The notes beneath the pieces are model-generated. The model was not told the origin of the DNA and made no database searches. It saw only the letters and a program-made list of their open reading frames with translations. Shown here one piece after another: positions 50,601 through 58,654 of a stretch of 64,000 nucleotides of DNA; the first letter of the stretch is position 1; every line of letters begins with the position of its first letter. The stretch is taken from contig CAYJOL010000003.1 of NCBI GenBank assembly GCA_964371785.1, forward strand, positions 372,001-436,000. Direction: 5' to 3'. This stretch comes from CAVQCT01 sp964371785 (lineage in GTDB: Bacteria; Zixibacteria; MSB-5A5; GN15; FEB-12). The position numbers were made by a program, and so were the translations under genes.

Positions 50601-51851
50601 ATGAAAAAAAGAGTCGTCATTACAGGTCTGGGAGTAGTCTCTCCAGTGGGCAATTCGGTCGAGCAGTACTGGAATGCACTGTTGGACGGAAAGTCCGGTG
50701 TGGGCACGATTACTCGATTCGATGTGTCGCAATATCCCGCTAAGATCGCGGCCGAAGTCAAAGATTTCGACCCGACCAGCTATATTGACAAAAAAGATGC
50801 CCGGCGCATGGATCCGTCAGAGCAATATGCGATGGTGGCCAGCGAACAGGCGATCCTCGATTCAAAACTCAAGCTCGACTCGCTCGATCTCGATCGATGC
50901 GGTGTGGTGATAGGTTCGGGAATCGGCGGCATTTCGACATTTGAGAAGCAGCACAGCCTGCTGGAGGCCTCCGGCCCCGGCAAAGTGTCGCCGTTTTTCA
51001 TCCCGATGATGATTATCGATATGTGCGCCGGCCTGGTGTCAATTCGGTACGGATTCCGCGGACCGAATTACGCCACCGTATCGGCCTGTGCTTCGTCGGC
51101 CCACGCCATTGCCGACGCATATCGCATTATCGAACGCGATGAGGCCGATGTCATGATTACCGGCGGTGCCGAAGCAACCATCACGCCATCGTCCCTGGCA
51201 GGCTTCTGCCAGGCCAAGGCGCTGTCAACCCGAAATGACGAGCCGGAACGCGCCTCACGCCCGTTCGATGCCGGGCGCGATGGTTTCGTCATGGGCGAGG
51301 GCTCAGCAATTCTGATTCTGGAGTCGCTTGAGCACGCTCAAGCACGCGGCGCCCGCATTTACGCCGAAGTGAAAGGCGCCGGCATGACCGCCGACGCGTA
51401 CCACATGACCGCCCCGCATCCGGAAGGATATGGCGCCCGCAAGGCGATCGAGCTCGCCCTCAAGAGCGCAGGTATCAGTTGTCACGATATTGACTATATC
51501 AACACACACGGGACTTCTACCGAGCTTGGTGATATAGCCGAGACCAAGGCGATCAAGGAAATCTGCGGGGAGCACGCCTACAAGATCCCGATCAATTCGA
51601 CCAAATCGCTGATTGGCCATCTGTTGGGCGCCGCAGGCGCGGTGGAACTGCTCACTTGCGTGAAATCCATCGAACAAAGTGTCGTTCATCCAACCATCAA
51701 TCTGGACAACCCCGATCCCCAGTGCGATCTCGATTATGTCCCCCATGTGAAACGAGCCCACCAAATCAAATACGCCATGTCGAACTCGTTCGGCTTCGGC
51801 GGACATAATGTCACGCTCATTATTGGGAGATTCGACAATAACGCGGGCTAA
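50601..51851 (+). CDS. fabF: 3-oxoacyl-ACP synthase II (KAS II)
   Basis: This 416-residue protein begins MKKRVVITGLGVVSPVGN. It has the Cys-His-His triad: Cys in VSACASSAHAIADAY, His in NTHGTSTELGD and His in SLIGHLLGAAGAVE. It elongates acyl-ACP chains. It lies 32 nt after acpP, and its TAA is followed at once by the rnc ATG. Confidence 0.97.
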   Translation: MKKRVVITGLGVVSPVGNSVEQYWNALLDGKSGVGTITRFDVSQYPAKIAAEVKDFDPTSYIDKKDARRMDPSEQYAMVASEQAILDSKLKLDSLDLDRCGVVIGSGIGGISTFEKQHSLLEASGPGKVSPFFIPMMIIDMCAGLVSIRYGFRGPNYATVSACASSAHAIADAYRIIERDEADVMITGGAEATITPSSLAGFCQAKALSTRNDEPERASRPFDAGRDGFVMGEGSAILILESLEHAQARGARIYAEVKGAGMTADAYHMTAPHPEGYGARKAIELALKSAGISCHDIDYINTHGTSTELGDIAETKAIKEICGEHAYKIPINSTKSLIGHLLGAAGAVELLTCVKSIEQSVVHPTINLDNPDPQCDLDYVPHVKRAHQIKYAMSNSFGFGGHNVTLIIGRFDNNAG

Positions 51852-52598
51852 ATGAACTGGTGGAAAAGACTCATCGGACCGTTCACGACGCCCGACACCG
51901 CTCAGGACGGGCTGTCCCAGGTTCAACTCATCATCGGCTACCATTTTCGCAATGAATCGCTGTTGGCGCTGGCGCTGACTCATCGGTCATTCTCAAACGC
52001 GCGCGACGTCAACAGGGTCTCGAATGAACGCCTGGAATATCTGGGCGATTCGGTTTTGGGATTGGTCATCGCCGATCGGCTTTATCACGATCACCCGGAC
52101 CTTCGCGAAGGCGAGCTGACTAAACTCAAAGCGATGCTGGTGAACGAGACCACCCTGTCCAATATTGGCAAGGAAGTTGGAGTCAATCAGTATATCAAGC
52201 TGTCGGTTGAGGAAGATAAGCTGGGCGGGCGCGTACGACCGTCTATCATCTCGGACGCTTTCGAATCGATCATCGGCGCCGTGTACATCGACGGCGGTCT
52301 GGAGGCCGCCCGCGACATCATCCTCCGCCTCATCTACCTGCGTAAAGCGACAATTATCTCGGATGACTCACAGAAGAATTTCAAAGGCGAGCTGCTGGAG
52401 CTCATCCAGGCGCGTGGCGAGGGTATGCCGCGATACGATGTCGTGTCGGAGAGTGGTCCCGATCACGAGAAAGAGTTCACGATTGTTGTCTATGTCGCTG
52501 ACCGCAAGATCGGCACCGGAACCGGCTCCACCAAGAAGGAGGCGGAGCAGCGTGCAGCCGCGATGGCACTGGACTCATACCGGCAGATGATGCATTAG
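51852..52598 (+). CDS. rnc: Ribonuclease III
   Basis: This 248-residue protein has the RNase III signature NERLEYLGDSVLGLVIAD with the metal-binding Glu/Asp residues, a second acidic cluster in ISDAFESIIGAVYIDGG, and a C-terminal double-stranded-RNA-binding domain (KGELLELIQARG ... KIGTGTGSTKKEAEQRAA). It processes rRNA and structured mRNAs. It starts directly after the fabF stop, so it is translationally coupled and closes the operon. Confidence 0.96.
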   Translation: MNWWKRLIGPFTTPDTAQDGLSQVQLIIGYHFRNESLLALALTHRSFSNARDVNRVSNERLEYLGDSVLGLVIADRLYHDHPDLREGELTKLKAMLVNETTLSNIGKEVGVNQYIKLSVEEDKLGGRVRPSIISDAFESIIGAVYIDGGLEAARDIILRLIYLRKATIISDDSQKNFKGELLELIQARGEGMPRYDVVSESGPDHEKEFTIVVYVADRKIGTGTGSTKKEAEQRAAAMALDSYRQMMH

Positions 52599-52685
52599 CA
52601 CTCGGATTCATCTTCGAACGCGCTCGATCCCCTAACACACTTCATGCCCTAAAAATCTTTTTCTGCAATCCAACAACTTTTTTTA

Positions 52686-52714
52686 TTGACATTATTCTCA
52701 AGAATCGTTATTAC
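52686..52714 (+). promoter_or_regulatory. Promoter of the lysine-tailed DNA-binding protein gene
   Basis: Perfect TTGACA (52686-52691), 17-bp spacer, TATTAC (52709-52714), in an A/T-rich stretch with a T-run just upstream. This predicts a leader of about 100 nt with a good ribosome binding site (TAAGGAGA). Confidence 0.65.
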
Positions 52715-52820
52715 CTCCAACGTACATAATAAAAAAGGTGTCATGGACCAGACCGGAATGAAAACTAATAAGATGTATAGTTCTTTCTGGAACCAGTAAC
52801 CTTAAGTAAGGAGATGTGCA

Positions 52821-53183
52821 ATGCGCAAAGCAACCAAGAAGAAAACTGCGAAGGCCAAAGCCAAGAAACCGGCCGTTCGCAAAGGCGCCAAAGCCTGGAC
52901 GAAAGAAGAAATCGCCCAGCTTCGCACCATGTATCGCACCATGTCCGCGACGCAGATCGCCAAGTCTCTGAAGAGAAGCCTCTCTTCGGTCAAGGCGAAA
53001 GCTCGCGCACTCAAGCTGAGAAAGCCGGCCGGAGCTAAGAGAAAAGCAGCTCCAAAGAAGAAAGTAGCGAAGAAGGCCGCTCGCAGAAAGGCCGCCCCCA
53101 AGAAGAAAGTCGCCAAGAAAGCGAAAAAGACGACTAAGAAGGCTGCCAAGAAGAAAGCCGCCAAAAAGGGCAAGAAGAAATAA
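52821..53183 (+). CDS. Small GcrA/Myb-like DNA-binding protein with histone-H1-like lysine tail
   Basis: The ATG at 52821 follows TAAGGAGATGTGCA. The 120-residue protein has a basic start (1-24), a helical DNA-binding-like module (25-68: AWTKEEIAQLRTMY, ATQIAKSLKRSLSSVKAKA) and a tail (69-120) made almost only of Lys, Ala, Arg and Pro, with KAAPKKKVAKKA occurring twice. The module matches the N-terminal domain of GcrA-type and Myb/SANT-like proteins and the protein at 10032-10433. The tail looks like eukaryotic histone H1 or bacterial HctA/AlgP/HU-tail proteins. I infer a nucleoid-associated DNA-binding role. It has its own promoter and terminator. Confidence 0.75.
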   Translation: MRKATKKKTAKAKAKKPAVRKGAKAWTKEEIAQLRTMYRTMSATQIAKSLKRSLSSVKAKARALKLRKPAGAKRKAAPKKKVAKKAARRKAAPKKKVAKKAKKTTKKAAKKKAAKKGKKK

Positions 53184-53203
53184 CAGCGCCCGCTGTTTGT
53201 TAT

Positions 53204-53231
53204 AAAACCCGCTCCATGGCGGGTTTTTTTT
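53204..53231 (+). terminator. Rho-independent terminator after the lysine-tailed protein gene
   Basis: AAACCCGC (53205-53212), loop TCCATG, GCGGGTTT (53219-53226) continuing into eight or more T. Confidence 0.9.
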
Positions 53232-53258
53232 ATGCCCTCGCCCAACCCCGCCGTACGC

Positions 53259-53287
53259 TTGACATTCGGATGCGCTTTTATGATATT
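53259..53287 (+). promoter_or_regulatory. Promoter of etfB
   Basis: Perfect TTGACA (53259-53264), 17-bp spacer, GATATT (53282-53287); start predicted near 53294, about 35 nt before the ATG. Confidence 0.65.
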
Positions 53288-53328
53288 CACCTGATATTGA
53301 ATCTGTGACGCGCGTAAGAGGAGAATCC

Positions 53329-54114
53329 ATGAATATAGTCGTGCTGATTAAACAAGTACCAGAGATTGCCCTGATAAAAGTAGACGAGGCCGCCAACCAG
53401 GTGGTTCTTCCTCAAGGGCCCGGAACGGTTAACCCATTCGATGAATATGCGGTCGAAGAAGGTCTGCGCCTTAAAGAAAAATTTGGCGGGAAATGCGTCG
53501 TGATGTCGGTCGGAACGGAACGAACCGAATCTGCTCTGAGGAATTGTCTCGCCCTCGGAGTCGATGACGCCTATCTGCTCAGCGACGAGAAATTCAGCGG
53601 CTCCGACCAGCAGGCTTACGGACGAATCCTGGCGGCCGGACTCAAAAAACTTGGTTCGTTTGACCTGATTCTGGCCGGAAAACAGGCGATAGATTCGGAT
53701 TCGGCCCAGGTCCCCTCCGCGGTAGCGGCCAATCTTGGTGTGCCGCAGGCGATGTTCGTTAAGAAATTTGAATCCGTCGACGGCAACAAGGCGACCGTTT
53801 TTCGGACGACCGAGGACGGCTACGATGTTGTTGAACTGACCTTGCCGGCGGTTGTTTCCGTGGTCAAGGAGATTAACGAACCGCGGCTGCCCTCGCTCAA
53901 AGGAAAGATGGCCGCCAAGAAGAAAGAAATCATTACCTGGACGAGCGCCGATCTCGGGTTGGACGGCTCTGGTATCGGAATACAATCGGGGACCAAAACG
54001 ATAAAGGTTTCGCCCCCCCCGCCACGCCCCAAGGGCGAGATGATCGAGGGTGAGACACCCGATGAGATAGCTGAAAAGCTCTTCACGAAGCTGAGAGAAA
54101 ACCAGATTATCTGA
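53329..54114 (+). CDS. etfB: Electron transfer flavoprotein subunit beta
   Basis: The ATG at 53329, behind AAGAGGAG, gives 261 residues, the usual EtfB length. Family marks are MNIVVLIKQVPE, VNPFDEYAVEEGLRLKE, and LAGKQAIDSDSAQVP, the adenine-nucleotide-binding loop. A Pro-rich segment (SPPPPRPKGEMIEG) precedes the C-terminal helix that wraps the partner. It should carry electrons from acyl-CoA or other flavin dehydrogenases together with EtfA. EtfA normally follows immediately but is not present anywhere in this window; a terminator closes the gene. Confidence 0.93.
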   Translation: MNIVVLIKQVPEIALIKVDEAANQVVLPQGPGTVNPFDEYAVEEGLRLKEKFGGKCVVMSVGTERTESALRNCLALGVDDAYLLSDEKFSGSDQQAYGRILAAGLKKLGSFDLILAGKQAIDSDSAQVPSAVAANLGVPQAMFVKKFESVDGNKATVFRTTEDGYDVVELTLPAVVSVVKEINEPRLPSLKGKMAAKKKEIITWTSADLGLDGSGIGIQSGTKTIKVSPPPPRPKGEMIEGETPDEIAEKLFTKLRENQII

Positions 54115-54121
54115 ACTCATG

Positions 54122-54146
54122 GAGCCGCCCGCGGGCGGCTCTTTTA
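54122..54146 (+). terminator. Rho-independent terminator after etfB
   Basis: GAGCCGCC (54122-54129), loop CGCG, GGCGGCTC (54134-54141), then TTTTAT. It begins 7 nt after the etfB stop. Confidence 0.85.
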
Positions 54147-54169
54147 TCTCCGGCCAACAGTCGAAGCCT

Positions 54170-54535
54170 ATGCTTATTCGCAGACTTTCACAGATGAAGG
54201 AGATAGTGGCAGGCGATGGAACCAGACTGCGCGAATTGCTCCATCCCGACCGCGACTACTCATTTTCCGGCAGATATTCCCTGGCCCTGGCCACCGTCCC
54301 GCGCGGGCATTCATCCAAAAAGCATCGCCTTAGTTCAGACGAAGTTTACTATATTGTTTCCGGTTCGGGTACCATGCACATCGATCTCGAGAGCGCGCTG
54401 GTGGAATCGGGTGATGCTATTGAGATCCCACCCGGCTCGGTTCAGTGGATCGAGAACATCGGGGAGACCGAACTCAGTTTCCTGTGCATTGTTGACCCGG
54501 CCTGGCGCGTCGAAGATGAGGATGTGCTCGAATAA
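54170..54535 (+). CDS. Small cupin domain protein
   Basis: The ATG at 54170 gives 121 residues; the earlier ATG at 54119 would translate the etfB terminator and is rejected, and an ATG at 54194 is also possible. The cupin core shows ALATVPRGHSSKKHRLSSDE and VYYIVSGSGTMHI (motif 1, with His, His, Glu-type ligands) and IPPGSVQWIENIGETEL (motif 2; Gln replaces the usual His). A metal-binding single-domain cupin of unknown substrate. No good ribosome binding site is visible. Confidence 0.75.
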   Translation: MLIRRLSQMKEIVAGDGTRLRELLHPDRDYSFSGRYSLALATVPRGHSSKKHRLSSDEVYYIVSGSGTMHIDLESALVESGDAIEIPPGSVQWIENIGETELSFLCIVDPAWRVEDEDVLE

Positions 54536-54560
54536 CGCTTTCAGCCGTCCCTGTTAAAAT

Positions 54561-54590
54561 TTGACTTCCGCAAAAAAACTCCGATATATT
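54561..54590 (+). promoter_or_regulatory. Promoter abutting the secreted 743-residue protein gene (leaderless)
   Basis: TTGACT (54561-54566), 18-bp spacer, TATATT (54585-54590), then 6 nt to the ATG at 54597, exactly where transcription should start. No Shine-Dalgarno is possible. Confidence 0.65.
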
Positions 54591-54596
54591 TCAGAT

Positions 54597-56828
54597 ATGA
54601 ATACGCGACCCCCGAATCGGCTTTCCACACTGATTTTTCTATCGATTTTTCTCGTCATCGGTGGTTTCCGGGGCAGGGCGGCAGCAACCGACCCGGCCCG
54701 CTACTCTCTTTGCGATGTGCGTGTCCTCTATTTGTTCGATGACCCTAAGGCCATTGACTGGCCCACTCTCTATTTTCTCAACGATACTTACGGCTGCCGG
54801 ATCGATTTACTCACATTCAATGAGCATCCCAATTTCTCCAGTTCGGACGCCTCCGTAGCGGATAAAGAGATTTACCTGCATACATTCTATCTCCCACCGG
54901 ACGACACCACAGCCATATCCCGCATGTTTAAGCAAATCTTCCGTGATCGGAACCCCGACATTGTCTTTTTTGAGGACCAGCGTAAGGGGTTCTACGCGAC
55001 GGTAGAAGACCTGATTAGTGCCCAGGTGCCGTCAACCAGCGCCATCTTCAACATTCGCAAGATCTACAGCCGGCTGTCCATTACTGGAGGCGACAAATTC
55101 TCTCCCGGGACGGTTGTATTAAACGGCCGGGAGCTGTTCAATCGATATCGCGACCGAATGACGCTGGAGATTCCGGTGCTGTTGCCACACCTCTCGATTG
55201 ATGAAATCGAACCGGCGAGACTCACCCACTACGAAATGCTGAAGAATTACACGGGAAATACGGGCGGCGCGTTCTTGTCCGGGATCCCCGAATTTCGCTT
55301 GATGACCCTGATAGATTCGCTTTTTGCCGACGGTCCCATGAGGCAGACAATGCTGGCCCAGGCCAAGAAATTTGCAAGCTATTTTAACGCGTCGCGTATT
55401 TCAGTCAATCGCAACCGGGCCAGCTTTATTGTCGACGGTTACCGCGAACTCACCTACGTGAATTCGCATGACCGCGCGCTGAAAGGTATGTCCGAGTTTC
55501 AGGCGTACCTTGATGATCTCCAGCGGCGGGCCGAGCGAGCCGCACTTCAGGCGGTCGGGATCGGCTGGGATGGCAAAATCATCGTACGAGATTCACCTTA
55601 CGGACCGAAGCTCAAATTTCAGGCATCGATTTCAGTCGATGGTCCCAAGGATGTTCAGATCAATAGTGTGAAATTCATTCCATTCTGGGACACGACCGCT
55701 GTTTTTCTGGATTCCGTGCCCATCACGGTCGAACCGCATCAGTCCTACATACGAGAGTTCCTTGTCGACGTAGATCGATCGCGGCTTGAGGGACATACGC
55801 CGGACTCTCTGAGTTTCTCGGTCGAAGTAGCATACGGCGGTCTGGTCCCGATGTCATTTACCAGCACTCTGCCGCTCTGGGAAGCACCAAAACTTAGTGT
55901 TAGTTTCGATCCGGATTTCTATTTCGTCAAGCCGTTTCCGGAACTTGATGTCGACAGAGTTGTGTCCAATACGTATGTGAGAGTAAATATTACCAAGCCA
56001 TACAGCTACGCCGGACAGGCGATGATCAACCTGACAACACCACGCGGCATGTTTGCGGGCGCCTACCGAAAAGACATTTCGTTGGAGAAAGGTTTCACCG
56101 AGCAGTCTTTCCGCATACCGTTCACTATCTCAAACCTCTTTGAACTCGGAGTCCAAAGTCTGGGGATTGACCTGATAGTCGATGACAAGACGGTTGCGAC
56201 AGATACGGGACATGTAAGAATAGCGGCCTGCAAGATCCCGGATACGCGAACGATAGGGTTCCTGCCGGATACGGTCGGATTGCTAGAAGATGTTCTGCGA
56301 ATGTGTGAAGCATCATTTCAGCCGCTGACCGAACGATCCCTGCTGACGGCCGATTTGGGCGCCTACAGCGTGATTGCTATCGGCTCCGGCGCGCTTCGAA
56401 ACTATCCGTCTTTCGGTAAGATAAGACTCCAACTCGAAGATTACCTCAGGCAGGGTGGATCACTGGTCATTTTCGGGCAACCGGACGACTGGCCGGGTGA
56501 TGTGCTGCCGCTTTCCTTTGTTCCTTCAGTTGAACTGATCAGCAGCGAGCAAATCACCACGCTCATCCCCGGAGCCAATATTCTCGGCAAACCGTATCTG
56601 ATCTCCGAAAAAAACCTGCTATCGGAATTCTATCGCAAACAAGATCTTACGCCGGCCACCATCGCTCCTGCCGAGAAAGTGTTCGTGACACCGTCCGGCG
56701 CCGCACTCTTGTCGGTTTCCAGGCTCGGCACGGGCCAGATTATTTACTGCGGTATGCCCCTGCTGGAAATGGTTTCACGACTGGATATCGAGGCGATTCA
56801 CCTTTTTGCAAATATCATGAACTATTAG
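54597..56828 (+). CDS. Secreted protein of unknown function with GATase-like C-terminal region
   Basis: The ATG at 54597 gives 743 residues with a signal peptide (LIFLSIFLVIGGFRGRAAA). The N-terminal part (about 35-280) is alpha/beta (VRVLYLFDDP, IVFFEDQRKGFYATVEDLI). The middle is strand-rich and Ig-like. The C-terminal part (about 555-743) looks like a class I glutamine-amidotransferase/ThuA-type fold (RQGGSLVIFGQPDDWPG, TGQIIYCGMPLLEMV) but without a visible catalytic Cys-His-Glu triad. I do not recognise a named family. It stands between a cupin and an ABC exporter; the 59-nt gap to the exporter contains only the latter's ribosome binding site. Confidence 0.7.
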   Translation: MNTRPPNRLSTLIFLSIFLVIGGFRGRAAATDPARYSLCDVRVLYLFDDPKAIDWPTLYFLNDTYGCRIDLLTFNEHPNFSSSDASVADKEIYLHTFYLPPDDTTAISRMFKQIFRDRNPDIVFFEDQRKGFYATVEDLISAQVPSTSAIFNIRKIYSRLSITGGDKFSPGTVVLNGRELFNRYRDRMTLEIPVLLPHLSIDEIEPARLTHYEMLKNYTGNTGGAFLSGIPEFRLMTLIDSLFADGPMRQTMLAQAKKFASYFNASRISVNRNRASFIVDGYRELTYVNSHDRALKGMSEFQAYLDDLQRRAERAALQAVGIGWDGKIIVRDSPYGPKLKFQASISVDGPKDVQINSVKFIPFWDTTAVFLDSVPITVEPHQSYIREFLVDVDRSRLEGHTPDSLSFSVEVAYGGLVPMSFTSTLPLWEAPKLSVSFDPDFYFVKPFPELDVDRVVSNTYVRVNITKPYSYAGQAMINLTTPRGMFAGAYRKDISLEKGFTEQSFRIPFTISNLFELGVQSLGIDLIVDDKTVATDTGHVRIAACKIPDTRTIGFLPDTVGLLEDVLRMCEASFQPLTERSLLTADLGAYSVIAIGSGALRNYPSFGKIRLQLEDYLRQGGSLVIFGQPDDWPGDVLPLSFVPSVELISSEQITTLIPGANILGKPYLISEKNLLSEFYRKQDLTPATIAPAEKVFVTPSGAALLSVSRLGTGQIIYCGMPLLEMVSRLDIEAIHLFANIMNY

Positions 56829-56887
56829 TTCCTCCGGATGTTATATTCCTCACATTGCCTCATCTACCACCTGATTAGGAGCTTTCA

Positions 56888-58654
56888 TTGCATAGACCGG
56901 ATGAGCTGATTAAAGATCGCTCTCGATTTTCGACCCTCACCAAGTATTTTCGACGGTACCGACGGTATCTTGTCATCGGCGGAATCGCTGTCCTGTTCTC
57001 CAATATATTTATTCTGGTCACGCCATATATTTCAAAACTCGTGTTCGATGCGCTTCAGGCACACAAGCCAATGTCGCTCATCCTGAAGTATGTGGTCATT
57101 TCGTTCCTTCTTGCCGTGTCTTCCGGCGTCTTCAGGTTTATGATGCGGCGGACTATTATCTGGATGTCCCGGTATGTCGAGTATGACCTCCGGGCCGAGA
57201 TTTTCGCCCATCTGCTCCGGCTCACCCCTTCCTTCTATCATCAGCGTCGAACCGGTGACCTTATGGCGCGTATGACGAATGACCTTGAGGCCGTTCGTCA
57301 AATGATCGGTCCTGGCGTCATGTATATCTCCGATACCATAGTGAAACTGACGGTGGCATTCGGTTTCATGATCTATTTATCACCCAAACTTACCCTTTAT
57401 GCGATAATACCGTTGATATTACTTCCGATAGCCGTGAACCGAATTGGTAACGTGATTCACCGCCGGTTCATGCGGGTACAGGAAAGCTTCTCTGAGCTCA
57501 CGGCGGCCGCCCAGGAAAACCTCGCCGGTATCCGGGTAGTGAAGGCGTATCGTCAGGAAGAGCCGGAAATCGATCACTTTGCCGGTCTCTCCAGCAAGAA
57601 TGTCGAGCTCAACATGTCCTTGGCACAACTTCAGGGAATCTTTGTGCCGTCGATGCGTCTGGTCGCCGCGGCTTCATATTTGGTGGTCTTTTACTATGGC
57701 GGTTTGCAGATTATCAACGGGACCTTGAGCCTTGGCGACATAGTCGCGTTCTTCGGCTATCTGGCGATGATCACCTGGCCGATGATCGCGATCGGCTGGG
57801 TTACCTCGTTGTACCAGCGCGGAACCGCGTCGCTGGGACGCATCAACAGTATCTTGTTTACCGATCCGGTAGTCTCTGATGGCGTCGGGCGCACACACCA
57901 ACAACCGATGCGTGGCGAGATAGAATTCAGGAACTTAAAGTTCGGTTACGACGGAGCGGCAGTGTTAAACGACATCGATTTGAAGATCGAAGCCGGTCAA
58001 ACTGTCGGCCTCGTTGGGATGACGGGAAGTGGCAAGACCACCGTGGTTTCCTTGCTTTCACATATGTTTCCTGTAGAGCGTGGACAGGTGTTCATCGATG
58101 GCATCGACCTCAATGACTGGCCGCTGGAATCCCTCCGCAGTCAGATCGGTGTGGCGACTCAGGAACCGTTTCTCTTCTCGGATACTATTGCGGGCAATAT
58201 CCGCTTTGGAAATCGCGATGCTTCACTTGATGAAGTGGTGAGGGTGGCGTCAATAGCCGACCTGAGCAAAGACGTGAACGAATTCAAAGAAGGCTTCGAG
58301 ACTATTGTGGGCGAGCGCGGGATTACGTTGTCGGGTGGTCAGAAGCAACGCACGGCGATCGCTCGCGCGATCATGACCCGGCCGGCGATTCTGATTCTCG
58401 ATGATGCAACGTCGGCGGTGGATACCGAAACAGAACACCAGATAAATGAACGCATCAAGCAGGTGCTGGAGGGGCGGACTTCAATTATCATCTCGCACCG
58501 CGTTTCTTCGGTCAAAGAAGCGGATTTAATAGTCTATTTGCACGACGGCCGCATCAGCGAGCAGGGGACGCATGATGAATTGATGGCACGTAATGGACGT
58601 TATGCGGACCTGTACCGCTCTCAACTGCTTGAAATGGAACTGGAGTCATTGTGA
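56888..58654 (+). CDS. ABC exporter half-transporter, degenerate-site partner (MsbA/BmrC-like)
   Basis: A TTG start behind AGGAG gives 588 residues: six membrane helices (about 25-300) and an ATPase domain (about 340-585). The Walker A is GMTGSGKTT (about 377), the signature is a normal LSGGQ (about 480) and the Walker B is ILILDDATSAVD. The catalytic Glu after the Walker B Asp is replaced by Asp (about residue 506). Such a change marks one half of heterodimeric exporters with one inactive ATP site. It overlaps the next half-transporter by 4 nt. It probably exports lipids or hydrophobic compounds. Confidence 0.92.
   Translation: MHRPDELIKDRSRFSTLTKYFRRYRRYLVIGGIAVLFSNIFILVTPYISKLVFDALQAHKPMSLILKYVVISFLLAVSSGVFRFMMRRTIIWMSRYVEYDLRAEIFAHLLRLTPSFYHQRRTGDLMARMTNDLEAVRQMIGPGVMYISDTIVKLTVAFGFMIYLSPKLTLYAIIPLILLPIAVNRIGNVIHRRFMRVQESFSELTAAAQENLAGIRVVKAYRQEEPEIDHFAGLSSKNVELNMSLAQLQGIFVPSMRLVAAASYLVVFYYGGLQIINGTLSLGDIVAFFGYLAMITWPMIAIGWVTSLYQRGTASLGRINSILFTDPVVSDGVGRTHQQPMRGEIEFRNLKFGYDGAAVLNDIDLKIEAGQTVGLVGMTGSGKTTVVSLLSHMFPVERGQVFIDGIDLNDWPLESLRSQIGVATQEPFLFSDTIAGNIRFGNRDASLDEVVRVASIADLSKDVNEFKEGFETIVGERGITLSGGQKQRTAIARAIMTRPAILILDDATSAVDTETEHQINERIKQVLEGRTSIIISHRVSSVKEADLIVYLHDGRISEQGTHDELMARNGRYADLYRSQLLEMELESL

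Noticed and set aside
54119..54169. ATG at 54119 as start of the second cupin
   Set aside because: The first codons are the etfB terminator hairpin.
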